Shown: positions 36,707 to 49,451, numbered from the stretch's first letter. The stretch is 64,000 nucleotides of DNA from Terrabacter sp. Root181 (GCF_001428505.1 NZ_LMHU01000001.1:1319813-1383812); one strand, 5' to 3'. The notes: a model not told the origin generated them from the sequence alone. A program made the numbers and translations.

Positions 36707-39106
36707 TCAGCGACGCGGACGTTCGATCCGAGGGCCGCGCCGGTCGCCGACGGCCACGGCGACCGCCTCGTTCGGCGTCAGCGAGCGGCCGTGCGTCAGC
36801 TCGGCGACGAAGGCGTCGTCGCCCAGTCGTGCCCGGGCGCCGCCTTCGGCCGCGGCCCGGAGATCGGGGTCGGGCAGGTAGTAGCCGTACACCGCCGAGC
36901 CCACCCGGTCACGCATCGCCGAGGAGGCGCCGAGCAGCAGCGTGGCGCGCGAGTGGTCGCCGGTCGAGCCCTCCACGACGGCAAGGCTCTCGAGGAAGAA
37001 GGCGAGATTGGCGAGGTCACCGGTCTCGTCGGAGAGCTCGATGCCCTCGAGGAGGAGCCCACGGGCGTCCTCCGGTCGCCCGAGCGCCAGGGCGGCCTGG
37101 ACCAGCCCGTAGAGCGCGACGTAGGTCGTGAGGCGGTCACCGCGACGGCGAGCACGCGCCAGCCCCTGCTCGTAGCGCGAGATCGCTGCATCGGGGGCAC
37201 CTTGGAGCAGGTGCACGGTGCCGAGCCACACGTGGGTCAGGCCCAGGATCCAGTCGGCCTCGGGGTCGTCGGGGCCCACGGCCTCGAGGACGCGCGCGAA
37301 GTGCTGGCCGGCGCTCGTGAGGCTGCCTGCAGCGAGGGCAGCGAGGCCCTCACCGGCCTCTCCGAACGCGCGGCCGAGCGCGTCGTCGGTGTCCACGGCG
37401 ATGCGGCGGGCGACCTGCCACCTCTGGGCGCTCGTCTCGATGTCGCCCTGCGCGAACGCCATCGAGGCCGCCGTCAACGTCGTGCGCACACGGACGGGCG
37501 GTGACATCTCGAGAGCCAGGGCGCCCTCGGCCAGACGACGACCCTGCCTGAGGTGACCGCGCAGCCACCAGAAGAGCCACAACGCCCAGGCCATCTCCCC
37601 GGCCCGCTGGCCGTCCCCCACGGCGATCCAGTGGTCGACGGCGGAGACGAGGTTGCCCGCGTCCCGCTCCGACCGGTCGAGCCAGACGACCTGGTCGGCT
37701 CCCTCGTAGTGACAGGCGGCCTCGATCGCCTGGGTGCGGTAGAAGTCGGCGTGCCGGGACCGCGCATCCTCGTGCTCCTCGCCGCCGAGCAGCGCCGCCG
37801 CGTGCTGGTGAACGGGCTCGAGCATCGAGTGCCGCACCGACCCGTCCGGCAGGGTGGTCACTCGTACGAGCGAGTGCTCGACGAGCCGCTCGAGGTGCCC
37901 GAGGACGCCGTTGCGCTCGCCGGCCACGGCCTCCACGGCGTCGAGCGACGCCCCGTCCGTGAAGACGGAGAGCCGACGATAGAGGGCCTGCTCGGCCTCG
38001 GTGAGCAGCCGGTAGCTCCAGTCGAGCGTCGCGCGCATCGTGCGCTGGCGCTCCGGCAGGTCGGCGGATCCCTCACGGGCCATCGCGTCGTCGAGCCGAT
38101 CGAGCAGCAGCCGCGGGGAGAGGAGCCGGGCACGTGCGGCCGCGAGCTCGAGAGCAAGAGGTATGCCGGCGAGTCGCGTGCAGAGGGCCGTGACCACGAC
38201 CGCGTCGTCCGGGGTCGTGGCGAAACCCGGCGAGACCGCGCGCGCCCGCGTCAGGAAGAGCATCCCGGCGGGCGCCGCCTCGACCTCGGCCATGCCGCCG
38301 ATCCCGCTGGGCAGCGCGAGCGGCTGCACGGCATACTCGACCTCCCCGCGCACGCGAAGGGCAGCTCTGCTCGTCGCGAGGACGACGAGCTGGTCGCACT
38401 CCTCGAGCAGGCGGGTCACGGTGATGCCGACGCCGGGCAGCTGCTCGAGGTTGTCGAGCACGAGCAGGACACGTCGGCCGCCCAGGGCGTTCACGACGGC
38501 CTCGTCGGGGCCCTCGACGGCGTGGAGGCCGAGGGCCCGGCCGATCGTCGGCAGCACAAGGGCGTCGTCCTCCACGGCGGCGAGGAGCACCATCGTGATG
38601 CCGTCCGGGTAGTCGCCGCGCGCCCGGCGAGCCACCGTCGTCGCGAGGTGGGTCTTCCCGACGCCCCCGGTGCCGGTCAGCGTGACGAGCCGTACGCCGG
38701 GCCTGCGCAGCAGTCCGAGCACCGCGTCGAGGTCGCGGTCCCGACCCATCAGGGGGGTGAGCTGCAAGGGCAGGGACGCGCCTCGACCCTCCTGGGACAC
38801 CTCGCCGTCGGCCGCCCGGAGCGGTTCGATAGCCGCCCGGGCGCGTGGTGGCACGGCCGCGAGGAGGGCCGCGCGGTCCTCGGCGCCCAGCGACAGGGCG
38901 GAGGTGAGCGAGCGGACGGTGTGCGGGTAGGGGCGTGACCGGAGACCCCGCTCGAGCGCGCTGATGCCGTGCGAGGTGAGCCCGGCACGCGCGGCGAGCT
39001 CCTCCTGCGTCCAGCCCGCCGCCTCCCGTAGCCGGCGCAGGACGTCGCCGAACGGCTCCTGCGGTCGCGAGGAACCGGCCGGGTCGGTTGGGTCGAGGGC
39101 CGCCAC
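36707..39106 (-). CDS. XRE-type HTH regulator with NB-ARC/STAND ATPase and helical repeats
   Basis: This 799-residue protein has an XRE helix-turn-helix at about 20-75 ([20 protein letters not shown]), a P-loop GTGGVGKT at 145-152, a Walker B segment [13 protein letters not shown] near 210, an NB-ARC tail with [18 protein letters not shown], and a C-terminal series of TPR-like helices. Such proteins are signal-transduction ATPases that switch DNA binding on ligand sensing; in actinobacteria they often regulate secretion or secondary metabolism. GTG start at 39106. It diverges from a small secreted protein. Confidence 0.85.
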   Translation of the reverse strand: MAALDPTDPAGSSRPQEPFGDVLRRLREAAGWTQEELAARAGLTSHGISALERGLRSRPYPHTVRSLTSALSLGAEDRAALLAAVPPRARAAIEPLRAADGEVSQEGRGASLPLQLTPLMGRDRDLDAVLGLLRRPGVRLVTLTGTGGVGKTHLATTVARRARGDYPDGITMVLLAAVEDDALVLPTIGRALGLHAVEGPDEAVVNALGGRRVLLVLDNLEQLPGVGITVTRLLEECDQLVVLATSRAALRVRGEVEYAVQPLALPSGIGGMAEVEAAPAGMLFLTRARAVSPGFATTPDDAVVVTALCTRLAGIPLALELAAARARLLSPRLLLDRLDDAMAREGSADLPERQRTMRATLDWSYRLLTEAEQALYRRLSVFTDGASLDAVEAVAGERNGVLGHLERLVEHSLVRVTTLPDGSVRHSMLEPVHQHAAALLGGEEHEDARSRHADFYRTQAIEAACHYEGADQVVWLDRSERDAGNLVSAVDHWIAVGDGQRAGEMAWALWLFWWLRGHLRQGRRLAEGALALEMSPPVRVRTTLTAASMAFAQGDIETSAQRWQVARRIAVDTDDALGRAFGEAGEGLAALAAGSLTSAGQHFARVLEAVGPDDPEADWILGLTHVWLGTVHLLQGAPDAAISRYEQGLARARRRGDRLTTYVALYGLVQAALALGRPEDARGLLLEGIELSDETGDLANLAFFLESLAVVEGSTGDHSRATLLLGASSAMRDRVGSAVYGYYLPDPDLRAAAEGGARARLGDDAFVAELTHGRSLTPNEAVAVAVGDRRGPRIERPRR

Positions 39107-39123
39107 GCCGGGGAGTCTAGGTC

Positions 39124-39141
39124 TCGTACACCGCTCGTACA
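39124..39141. promoter_or_regulatory. heptamer direct repeat TCGTACA with 11-bp period
   Basis: TCGTACA occurs at 39124-39130 and 39135-39141, separated by CCGC. This 7+4 geometry is that of SARP/AfsR-type binding sites. It lies 17 bp upstream of the STAND regulator start and about 105 bp upstream of the secreted-protein gene. Confidence 0.4.
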
Positions 39142-39246
39142 GTCGGAACCGTGCGATCGCCGTCCGTGGTGTGTGGACCCGAGCCGCAGGACGCTTCTCC
39201 GGTCAGGGCGATCACCCCGATGCGCCCAAGAACCGAAGGAACCGCC

Positions 39247-39663
39247 ATGCTGCGCAGGACCGCTGCCACGCTCGCTCTCACCACGGCCCTCGTGTCCGTT
39301 GGTGTCGGCGCCGCGTCGGCTCACGAGTGTTTCATCGCCAACCGCTCGGCCCAGGGCAACGCCGGGGCCAGCAACTCCTCGAACTGGTACACCCTCCAGC
39401 TCGAGGAGCTCTACCGCACTGGTCACTTCTTCCTCGGCGGCGACCCGCTGACCGAGGAGCAGGTGCAGACCGCACTCAGCATGACGAGGGAGCAGGGCGT
39501 GCCGCTCAGCTTCACCGTCTTCGAGAGGTTCACCATCCCCAGGTCCATCGGGGACCTCGAGGAGATCACGTCGAAGTCGTCCGACGGCAAGGGCGTCGAC
39601 CACTTCTTCGTCGCCTACGGCGACGCGATCGTCGGCATCTTCCTGGCGGCTCAGGCGTCCTGA
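39247..39663 (+). CDS. small secreted protein of unknown function
   Basis: From ATG 39247 it has 138 residues. A Sec signal peptide is clear: basic LRR, a hydrophobic core of about 17 residues and a likely cut after GAASA before HECFIANRS. The mature part has one Cys, several Asn/Ser and a helical middle (TEEQVQTALSMTREQG). I do not recognise a family. It is divergent from the STAND regulator, which may control it. Confidence 0.7.
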   Translation: MLRRTAATLALTTALVSVGVGAASAHECFIANRSAQGNAGASNSSNWYTLQLEELYRTGHFFLGGDPLTEEQVQTALSMTREQGVPLSFTVFERFTIPRSIGDLEEITSKSSDGKGVDHFFVAYGDAIVGIFLAAQAS

Positions 39664-39670
39664 CTCCGAG

Positions 39671-39702
39671 GCGCCGGCACCCGACGGGGCGGGTGCCGGC
39701 GC
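39671..39702. terminator. bidirectional hairpin terminator
   Basis: GCGCCGGCACCCG (39671-39683) and CGGGTGCCGGCGC (39690-39702) form a perfect 13-bp stem with loop ACGGGG, placed between the convergent secreted-protein and DUF5995 genes. Confidence 0.65.
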
Positions 39703-39717
39703 ACCCGTCTGAACTCG

Positions 39718-40482
39718 TCACCCCTCCGGTGGCAGCACGACGCCGAACCCGGCGACCGCCAGACGGAGCAGCACCTGACCCGGTGCGAGCAGGTCGGCGA
39801 TGCGAGCGGCACTGAGCACCTCCAGCTCGGCGAGGCGGACGGCATACGCCTCCGGGCCGTCGACGCGGGCCCGGTGGAGCTCGGTCGTGTTGTGCCACAC
39901 CTTGGTGCGGGCCTCGCGCAGGAAGCGGGTCGAGGCGGCGCGGTTGAGCGGCGTCAGCACCCGGTCGAGCGCGCTCTTGGCGCTCAGGGCGTTGAGCTCG
40001 TCGTCCTCCGCGGCGACGCGACCGGACAGGACCCCGTCGATGCGCTCGTGGTCACGTCGGCGCCGCTCGAGCAGGACGGGGTCGGCGAAGTCGGCATCCC
40101 TGATGACGCCGAGCAGGGCCTGCGGCAGGTCGTAGTTGATGTGGGCGTTGATGCCGAGCAGCACCTGCCGCAGCGGCGGAAGGTCCGGCGGCGCGTCGAA
40201 CGCCAGCCGCCACGGCCGCGGCGCGCGGCGTGCCGGGTCACCGGACAGGTCGGCGTCCAGGGCGTCGAGGTAGAGGTCGGCGAAGACGACGTCCCACCGC
40301 TCGACCCACGCCGGGTCCTCGAAGGCGGCCGCCTCGATGGCCTCGCCGACCGCGCGCGTCGTGCGCTGGTAGGTGGCGAGGAACGCGCGTCGGGCGGCGA
40401 GCTCCGGGGGCATCTCCTCGAGGGTCGCGGTCATCCGTCCGAGGACGTCGGCGATGGTGCGCCCGCCCACGGTCCCGGTCAT
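39718..40482 (-). CDS. DUF5995-family protein
   Basis: ATG 40482 follows a GAGGAGAACGCG ribosome site and gives 254 residues. Characteristic segments are FLATYQRTTRAVGEAI, WVERWDVVFADLYLDAL and LLGINAHINYDLPQAL, which match DUF5995 as I remember it. It is cytoplasmic and helical. The conserved His, Asn and Asp residues hint at an enzyme but no function is known. Confidence 0.75.
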   Translation of the reverse strand: MTGTVGGRTIADVLGRMTATLEEMPPELAARRAFLATYQRTTRAVGEAIEAAAFEDPAWVERWDVVFADLYLDALDADLSGDPARRAPRPWRLAFDAPPDLPPLRQVLLGINAHINYDLPQALLGVIRDADFADPVLLERRRRDHERIDGVLSGRVAAEDDELNALSAKSALDRVLTPLNRAASTRFLREARTKVWHNTTELHRARVDGPEAYAVRLAELEVLSAARIADLLAPGQVLLRLAVAGFGVVLPPEG

Positions 40483-40654
40483 CGCGTTCTCCTCACGCAC
40501 GCCGTCCCTCGCTCCTATTCTGAAGCGAGAGTCGCACGGTGTCAGTCGAATCCGGACGCCGGCGCGCGGGGGCGCTCCTGGTCGAGGAGGCCGGATGAGA
40601 GCACGGACGCACGGGCCCAGGCCGTTCGACGTGGTCGGCAGGTCGAGGACGTGA

Positions 40655-41524
40655 GTGGCCGTGGCGCGCGCCGACCCCGCATCCCTGCCCTCGACGTCAC
40701 GGCGTGACGACCGCGTGCTGCCGGCCACGCGGGTGCTGGCCTTCGTGCTCGTGCCCATCCTCGTCACGGCGTTCGTCATCCTCTACGGGTTCCCCGCCGA
40801 CACCGGGCGGCTCTTCGCCTGGACCATCCGGCCGACGCTGACGCCGATGGTGCTCGCGTCGGCCTACCTCGGTGGCGCGTGGTTCTTCGTCCGGGTCACA
40901 CGCGAGCGGCGGTGGGCCCGCGCCGGCGCCGGACTGCTGTCCGTCACCCTCTTCGCGACCCTGCTCGGCGTCGCCACGGTCATCCACTGGGACCGCTTCA
41001 ACCACGGCCACGTCGCCTTCTGGCTGTGGGCCACGCTCTACCTCGTCGCCCCGTTCCTCGTGCTCGCGGCGTGGGTGGCCAACACGCAGGTCGCCGCGAC
41101 GCCTCGCCCCGACGAGCTGCGCCTCAGGCCGGGAGCGCGTGTCGTCGTCGCGGCCGGCGGTGGGCTGGCGCTCGCCCAGGGCCTCCTGATGTTCGCGTTC
41201 CCGAGCCTGGTCATCCCGGTCTGGCCGTGGCTGCTGACACCGCTCACGTGTCGTGTCGTCGGTGCGGTCTTCTGCCTCGGCAGCGCCGGTCTCGTCGTGC
41301 TCCGTGACAGCAGGTGGGTGCGCCTGCGGCTCATGGTCGAGGTCGAGGTCGTGATGCTGACGCTCATCCTCGTCGGCGCCGTGCGGGCGCGCTCCGACCT
41401 GTACGCCGACCGCCCCCTGACCTGGCTGCTGCTGGCCGGCTTCGCTGCCACGCTCGTGGCCTCGCTGGTCCTCTGGAGGGCCATGGCACGGCGTGAACGG
41501 ATGCCCGGGACGGCGGCCCGCTGA
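40655..41524 (+). CDS. hypothetical multi-pass membrane protein
   Basis: This 289-residue protein has about eight hydrophobic helices: VLAFVLVPILVTAFVIL, a segment with MVLASAYLGGAWFF, LLSVTLFATLLGVATVI, FWLWATLYLVAPFLVL, then several more. The GTG start at 40655 is uncertain; another GTG lies two codons later. No transporter or enzyme motif is visible to me. Confidence 0.65.
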   Translation: MAVARADPASLPSTSRRDDRVLPATRVLAFVLVPILVTAFVILYGFPADTGRLFAWTIRPTLTPMVLASAYLGGAWFFVRVTRERRWARAGAGLLSVTLFATLLGVATVIHWDRFNHGHVAFWLWATLYLVAPFLVLAAWVANTQVAATPRPDELRLRPGARVVVAAGGGLALAQGLLMFAFPSLVIPVWPWLLTPLTCRVVGAVFCLGSAGLVVLRDSRWVRLRLMVEVEVVMLTLILVGAVRARSDLYADRPLTWLLLAGFAATLVASLVLWRAMARRERMPGTAAR

Positions 41525-41643
41525 CACCCGCCCGCCGACGGAGCCGTCAGCGCGGCGTGAGGCCGAACGGCGTCGTCGACGTCGAGGTCGGCTCCATCGT
41601 GCTGCCGTCGACCACGGTGCGGCCGTCCTGGACGCGTGCTGCG

Positions 41644-42486
41644 TCAGGACGTGGTGCGGCGGGCGGTGACGAGGAGGTACTCCCACCCCATGTGCCCGTC
41701 CGCGTCCAGGTGGTCGCGGGCCAGGTCGAGCAGGGCCTCGTCGAGCGCCGCGACCTTGTCGGGGTCGTCGGCGATGCCCCGGTAGGTGACGATCGTCGGA
41801 CCATAGGTCCGCTTGAAGAAGGCCCGGAAGTCCTCGGGCCGCGTGAAAGGCACCGGAAGGGAACGCTTCTCGGCCACCAGCCCCTCGACGCGGTCTCCGA
41901 GCAGCTCTCGCACGTGCGCCTCGTCGCCCCAGAGCGGAGGCGGCTGCCCGCCGGGAGGCGGCGGGGCGGCATACGGCTTCATCGCCGCGAACATCCGGCC
42001 GATGAAGCCTGCGGGCGTCCAGCTGACGAGCCCCACGGTCCCGCCCGGTCGCACCACCCGTACGAGCTCGTCCGCAGCCATCTGGTGGTGCGGTGCGAAC
42101 ATGACCCCGACGCAGGACAGGACGACGTCGAAGGAGCCGTCGGCGTAGGCGAGGGCCTCGGCATCGCCCTGCTCCCAGGCGATCTCGACCCCGGCGTCGG
42201 CGGCGAGCCGGCGGCCGACGTCGAGCAGCTCGCGGGCGAGGTCGTTCGCGACGACGCGCGCCCCGGTCCGGGCCGCTGGGATCGCGGCGTTTCCGGTGCC
42301 CGCTGCGACGTCGAGGACGTCCTGGCCGCTCGTGACGCGGCAGGCGTCGACGAGGACGCGGCCGAGCCCCGGGATCACCTCCCGGGCCACGGCCGGGTAG
42401 TCGCCGAGGGCCCACATGGCGGCGTGCCGGGCCTTGAGCGCGGAGTCGGCAGCGGTGGCCTCCAGCGTCCTGGTGTGTGTGGTCAT
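41644..42486 (-). CDS. class I SAM-dependent methyltransferase (UbiE/Methyltransf_11 type)
   Basis: From ATG 42486 it has 280 residues. Motif I is VLDVAAGTGNAAI, followed by the acidic loop in VVANDLA, motif II GSFDVVLSCVGVMFAP and motif III VRPGGTVGLVSW. The substrate is unknown. It diverges from an HxlR regulator whose start is 189 bp away, so it is probably that regulator's target. Confidence 0.85.
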   Translation of the reverse strand: MTTHTRTLEATAADSALKARHAAMWALGDYPAVAREVIPGLGRVLVDACRVTSGQDVLDVAAGTGNAAIPAARTGARVVANDLARELLDVGRRLAADAGVEIAWEQGDAEALAYADGSFDVVLSCVGVMFAPHHQMAADELVRVVRPGGTVGLVSWTPAGFIGRMFAAMKPYAAPPPPGGQPPPLWGDEAHVRELLGDRVEGLVAEKRSLPVPFTRPEDFRAFFKRTYGPTIVTYRGIADDPDKVAALDEALLDLARDHLDADGHMGWEYLLVTARRTTS

Positions 42487-42675
42487 GCTCGTTCCCTCCA
42501 TCGGTGGCGGGCCGCGTCGCGGCCCGGCGACCCCCCCGGGCCGTCTGCCATCCAGAGTCCGCCGCCACCGGGGCCGTCTCCAGTACACGAAGTGGACTGA
42601 CGCGGTGCACGTCGAGGACCGATACTGGACGGGGTCGTGGCAGGACGGGCCGCGTCCTCCGACCGGAGGTGGGGC

Positions 42676-43359
42676 ATGGGACGACATGATCCGGGGGCGG
42701 GCCAGTACTGCCCGATCTCGCGCACGCTCGACGTCGTGGGGGAGCGCTGGTCGCTGCTCATCCTGCGCGACATGCTGACCGGCACGACGCGGTTCAACGA
42801 CCTGGCGCGCGGCCTGCCCGGGCTGTCGCGCACACTCCTGTCGAAACGGCTGCGCCACCTCGAGCGCTGCGGCGTCGTCGAGCGGGCGGGCACCCGCTAC
42901 GTGCTGACAGCCTCGGGGCGAGCCCTCGAGCCCGTGGTCTTCGGGCTGGCGCAGTGGGGCGCCGACTGGGTGTTCCGTGACCCCATGCCGGAGGAGCTCG
43001 ACGCCCAGCTGCTCGTCTGGTGGATGCACAGCCGCGTCGACACCTCGGTGCTCGCCGGCGACCGGCACGTGCTGCACCTGCGCTTCGCCGACGACGCGCG
43101 CCGCTTCTGGATCCTCGTCGAGCACGGCACGCCGTCCGTGTGCATGACCGACCCCGGCTTCCCGGTGGACGTGACGATCAGCAGCGACGTCGCGTCGTTG
43201 TATGCCGTGTGGCTCGGCCGTCTGCCCCTGACCGCGGCGCTCCGCTCCGGGCGCGTGCAGCTCGAAGGGGCCACGACCGTGACGCGCCGGCTCGACGAGG
43301 TGCTCCGGCTCAGCCCGGTGGCACCCTTCGTCGCCGCCATGCGGGCCACACCGGCGTGA
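42676..43359 (+). CDS. HxlR-family winged-helix transcriptional regulator
   Basis: ATG 42676 is preceded by GGAGGTGGGG and gives 227 residues. The HxlR domain (about 10-95) has CPISRTLDVVGERWSLLILRDML, FNDLARGLPGLSRTLLSKRL and LERCGVVER. The conserved Cys12 of this family senses oxidants or electrophiles in some members. The C-terminal SCP2-like part (VDVTISSDVASLYAVWLGR) may bind a lipid. It probably regulates the divergent methyltransferase gene. Confidence 0.85.
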   Translation: MGRHDPGAGQYCPISRTLDVVGERWSLLILRDMLTGTTRFNDLARGLPGLSRTLLSKRLRHLERCGVVERAGTRYVLTASGRALEPVVFGLAQWGADWVFRDPMPEELDAQLLVWWMHSRVDTSVLAGDRHVLHLRFADDARRFWILVEHGTPSVCMTDPGFPVDVTISSDVASLYAVWLGRLPLTAALRSGRVQLEGATTVTRRLDEVLRLSPVAPFVAAMRATPA

Positions 43360-43380
43360 CGTGGAGGCTCCGGTCTGCGC

Positions 43381-44100
43381 TCAGCAGCCGTCCGGCCCGC
43401 AGGCGACCGCGTCGGTCGCACCGACCGCGACCCCGCTCGTGACGGGCTGGAGCATGACGAGCGGGTGCGACTCCTGCCACGCCTGATCCAGGGCCCGGGC
43501 GAAGAGCTCGGTGGGCTGCGCGCCTGACACCCCGTACTTGTCGTCGAGCACGAAGAACGGAACGCCCCTGATGCCGAGGGAGTTCGCGGCGGTGATGTCG
43601 GCGACGACAGCATCCCGCCAGGTGTGGGTCTCGAGATCTCGGCGCACCTCGTCGGGGGCGAGCCCGGCCTCGGTGCCGATGCGCACGAGGACCTCCCGGT
43701 CGCCGATGTCCTCGCCGTGCTCGAAGTGTGCCGACAGCAACGCCTCCTTGACGCCGTCGCCGACGCCGTGGGCCTTCGCGAGGTGGAGGAGCTCGTGCGC
43801 GGCGAAGCTGTTGGCGACGACCACGGACCCGAAGTCGTAGTCCAGGCCCTCGTCGGCGGCGATGGCGGTCACCTGCTCGAACATCTGGCTCACCTGGCTG
43901 CGCGACATCCCCTTGCGGTCGACGAGGTAGTCGAGCTCCGTGCCGTCGTGGTGGTCAGGCAGGGTCGGGTCGAGCTGGTAGCTGCGCCAGTGCACCTCGA
44001 CGTCGTCCCGGTGCGCGAACGAGCCCAGCGCCCTCTCGAAGCGGCGCTTGCCGATGTAGCACCAGGGGCAGGCGACGTCAGACCAGATCTCGACCTTCAT
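43381..44100 (-). CDS. DsbA-family oxidoreductase, FrnE-like
   Basis: From ATG 44100 it has 239 residues. It begins MKVEIWSDVACPWCYIGKRR, with a CPWC thioredoxin-type active site, and has the cis-Pro segment SLGIRGVPFFVLDDKYGVSGAQ. This is the FrnE/2-hydroxychromene-isomerase-like branch of cytoplasmic DsbA proteins. No signal peptide is present. It may act in disulfide handling or polyketide chemistry. Confidence 0.85.
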   Translation of the reverse strand: MKVEIWSDVACPWCYIGKRRFERALGSFAHRDDVEVHWRSYQLDPTLPDHHDGTELDYLVDRKGMSRSQVSQMFEQVTAIAADEGLDYDFGSVVVANSFAAHELLHLAKAHGVGDGVKEALLSAHFEHGEDIGDREVLVRIGTEAGLAPDEVRRDLETHTWRDAVVADITAANSLGIRGVPFFVLDDKYGVSGAQPTELFARALDQAWQESHPLVMLQPVTSGVAVGATDAVACGPDGC

Positions 44101-44141
44101 GCACCGCTCAACCACCGTGCCGGCGCATTGCTTCCCGAGGG

Positions 44142-45296
<1,155 letters not shown>

Positions 45297-45363
45297 GATG
45301 GGGCTCCTGTGCTGAGGTCGCGTCGTGCGCGACCGGACCGGGCGTGGACGGACGGTGCAGGCA

Positions 45364-46496
<1,133 letters not shown>

Positions 46497-46500
<4 letters not shown>

Positions 46501-47510
46501 GAGGTGCGCACCCTGGGGTCGAGGACGGCGTAGAGGAGGTCGACGATGAGGCTCGCGAAGATGACGAACACGGCGCCGAAGAGTGTCACGCCGAGCACCT
46601 TCGGAAGGTCGTTGTTGGTGATCGCCTGGACGGCGTAGTAGCCGATGCCCTGGAGCGAGAACGTCGTCTCGGTCAGCACCGCGCCACCGAGCAGCAGGCC
46701 GAGGTCGAGACCGAAGATCGTGAGGATCGGCGTCAGTGCCGAGCGCAGCCCGTGCCTCACGACGACGTCGTGCTCCCTCAGCCCCTTGGCGCGGGCCGTG
46801 CGGATGTAGTCCTCGTTCATCGTCTCCAGCATGCCGGCGCGGGTCAGGCGGGCGTAGGAGGCCGCGTAGAGGAACGCGAGCGTGATCCAGGGCAGCAGCA
46901 TGCGATGGACGAGGTCGAGCGGACCGGTGGCGTCCATCGGACTCGCGCCGCCGGCATACGTCCATTTGAGGCCGTAGCTGAAGATCGTCAGGGAGAGCAG
47001 ACCGGTGAAGAAGATCGGGAGGGACACGCCGGCGAGGGCGATGCCCATGAAGCCGCGGTCGAGCACGCTGCCGCGCTTGAGCGCGGAGATGACGCCGGTG
47101 CCGACGCCGCCGACGAGCCACAGGAACGCGGCGCCCGCCGCGAGGATCCCGGTGACGGGGAGGCGGTCGAGGATGTCGGGCAGCACCGGGTTCTGCGTGA
47201 TGTAGGAGTAGCCGAGGCACGGGGCCGGGCAGTGGTCGATGCCGGCGCCGGTGTCGTAGTCGGATCCCGTGAGGACGCCCTTGACGAAGCGGCCGTACTG
47301 CACCCAGATCGGGTCGGTGAAGCCGAGCTTGATGGCCTGCGCGTGGATCTGCGCCTCGCCGGCGCTCTTGCCGACGTAGCGCGACGCGAGGTCGTCCGCT
47401 GTCGCACCGCCGATGCGGGGGACGAGGAAGAAGATCACGAAGACGACCGCGCTCACGATGAAGAGCAGCAGGACGGCGGCGAAGAGCCGGCGGATCAGGT
47501 ACGTCAGCAC
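46497..47510 (-). CDS. oligopeptide ABC transporter permease (OppB/DppB)
   Basis: This 337-residue protein begins MLTYLIRRLFAAVLLLF, the typical OppB N-terminus, and has about six membrane helices and the EAA loop DYIRTARAKGLREHDVVVRH. It forms the channel with the second permease at 49452-50444. Its stop overlaps the start of the oppD-like gene. Confidence 0.92.
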
Positions 47511-47604
47511 GATGTGGTGGCCGGACGCGACGACGAGCAGCTCATGGCTACCCGTCGCCGCGTCACGCCTTCACCTACTTTCGATGAAAAGGTTCGAACC
47601 GTAA

Positions 47605-47620
47605 GGCCCGCGGACGGGCC
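47605..47620 (-). terminator. short GC hairpin after the substrate-binding gene
   Basis: GGCCCG (47605-47610) pairs with CGGGCC (47615-47620) around CGGA, 8 bp past the stop of the lipoprotein gene. In ABC operons such a hairpin often lowers transcription of the downstream permease genes or protects the mRNA of the binding protein; that role is inferred. Confidence 0.4.
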
Positions 47621-47627
47621 CGTTGGG

Positions 47628-49406
47628 TCACGGGTTGGCGACGCCCGTCGAGGCGTAGTCGTAGTAGGAGTAGCCGTCGTTGACGAACACGTTGGCGATC
47701 GTGTCGGGGCGGAAGAGCAGCGACTTGGGCCAGACGCCGGGGATCACCTGGGCCTGCTCCATGACGATCTTGTCGATCTGGCCCCAGATCGCCTCACGCT
47801 TGGTCGTGTCGGACTCGTTGAGCGCCTGGTCCATGAGCGCGTCGACCTCGGGGATCTTGATGCCGAGGTTGGTGTTGCCCGCGGGGCGGATGACGCGGCT
47901 GTCGACGATCTGCTGCAGGAAGCCGAAGCCGTCGGGCCAGTCAGCACCCCAGCTCATCACCATGAGGCCGAGCTTGTTGGCCTTGGCGAAGTCCGGCTTG
48001 CCGGCGTAGAGCTTGAAGTAGTCACCGGCCGGGTAGGGCTTGAGCGTCAGCTTGACGCCGATCTTGGCGAGCGACTGCTGCATCGACTCGGCAGCGGCCT
48101 TCTCCTTCGGGCGCTCCGGGCGGTAGGAGATGTTGGTCTCGAAACCGTTCGGCTGACCGCACTTGGTGAGCGCGGCCTTGGCGGAGTCGACATCTCCGGT
48201 CGGCTTGGCCTTGGAGTTGTAGAGGTCCATCTCCTGGAAGCCCGGGATGATCGGGGGCAGCAGCCCCGTGGCGATGGTGCCGCCGATGTCGCCGCCGTAG
48301 GCGCGCTGGTAGCCCGTCTTGTCAGCGGCGAAGATGACGGCCTTGCGGCAGTCGATGTTGTCGAACGGCGCGACGTCGCTGTTGATCTGGGCGTAGTTCG
48401 CACGCGCGGTCGTCGGGTTGTCGGTGTGGGCCTTCAGGGCCGGGTCGGCGAGGATCTTGCCCTGCGCGGCGGCCTGCACGCCGGTCCCGGCGAGGTCGAT
48501 GTCGAGGTCACCGGCCATGAGGCGGTTGTCGAGGTCGGCGGCGTTGACGCCGATCTCGACGGTGAGCTTGTCCGGGAGTGCCTTGCGGCCCGTGTCCTTG
48601 TCGGTTGCGGGGTCGTACTGGTCGTTGCGGACGAGCTCGAGGCGCTTGCCCGTCTGGTAGACCGAGAACTTGTAGGGGCCGCTCGAGATGACGTGTTCCT
48701 TGTACTTCGTGCCGGTGTCCTTGGCCTGCGGCACGGGGGACGTGGAGGACAGCTGGGCGAAGTAGTCGAAGCCGGCGAACGGCTTGCTGAGGTGGAAGAC
48801 GATCGTCTTGTCGTCGGGCGTCTCGATCGACTTGAGGTTGTCGAGGTTCTTGTCCTTGTAGACCGAGTAGCCCTCGGGGACGTCGGCGAGGAAGTCGTTG
48901 AAGTACGTCGGGCCGTTGGGGAACGTGCCCTTGTCGAGCTGTCGCGCGACGGCGTACTTGATGTCCTTGGTCGTGATGGGCGAGCCGTCCTCGTACTTCA
49001 GGCCGTCCTTGAGGGTGTACGTCCACGTCTTGTTGCCGTCGCTCGCCTTGCCGAGCGTGGTGGCGAGGTCGGGCACGAGCTGCGCCCCTTCCTTGCCCGG
49101 CGCCGACTTGAACGACACGAGCTGACGGGCGTAGTTGCGCAGGAAGTCCCACGACAGGCCGTAGTACGTGTCACCGGGGTCGACGGAGTCCCAGTCGCTC
49201 GAGATGCCGAAGCGAAGCGTTCCGCCCTTCTTGTCGGACGGGTTGAAGACCGCGGTCAGGGCAGCGTTCGCTGTCGGTGCCGCTCCCGAGCCACCTCCGG
49301 CCGTACCGCTGGGCGTCGAGCCCGGCGTCGTGCTGCCCGCGCACGCGGACAGACCCAAGGCGAGGGCGGCCGCGGTTGCGACCACCATCACGCGTGTGTT
49401 CTTCAT
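47628..49406 (-). CDS. oligopeptide ABC transporter substrate-binding lipoprotein
   Basis: This 592-residue family-5 solute-binding protein has a lipoprotein signal: a basic start MKNTR, a hydrophobic core and lipobox LSAC with the lipidated Cys at position 22, then a Gly/Ser/Thr linker. The mature part has LRFGISSDWDSVDPGDTYYG, the LKYEDGSPITTKDIKYAVAR motif and a late WGADWPDGFGFL segment, all typical of DppA/OppA proteins. It delivers peptides to the permease pair encoded on both sides. Confidence 0.92.
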   Translation of the reverse strand: MKNTRVMVVATAAALALGLSACAGSTTPGSTPSGTAGGGSGAAPTANAALTAVFNPSDKKGGTLRFGISSDWDSVDPGDTYYGLSWDFLRNYARQLVSFKSAPGKEGAQLVPDLATTLGKASDGNKTWTYTLKDGLKYEDGSPITTKDIKYAVARQLDKGTFPNGPTYFNDFLADVPEGYSVYKDKNLDNLKSIETPDDKTIVFHLSKPFAGFDYFAQLSSTSPVPQAKDTGTKYKEHVISSGPYKFSVYQTGKRLELVRNDQYDPATDKDTGRKALPDKLTVEIGVNAADLDNRLMAGDLDIDLAGTGVQAAAQGKILADPALKAHTDNPTTARANYAQINSDVAPFDNIDCRKAVIFAADKTGYQRAYGGDIGGTIATGLLPPIIPGFQEMDLYNSKAKPTGDVDSAKAALTKCGQPNGFETNISYRPERPKEKAAAESMQQSLAKIGVKLTLKPYPAGDYFKLYAGKPDFAKANKLGLMVMSWGADWPDGFGFLQQIVDSRVIRPAGNTNLGIKIPEVDALMDQALNESDTTKREAIWGQIDKIVMEQAQVIPGVWPKSLLFRPDTIANVFVNDGYSYYDYASTGVANP

Positions 49407-49451
49407 GAGTGGATGCGCTCCTTCGTGTTGCGGGATGCGGGCTGCGGTGGG

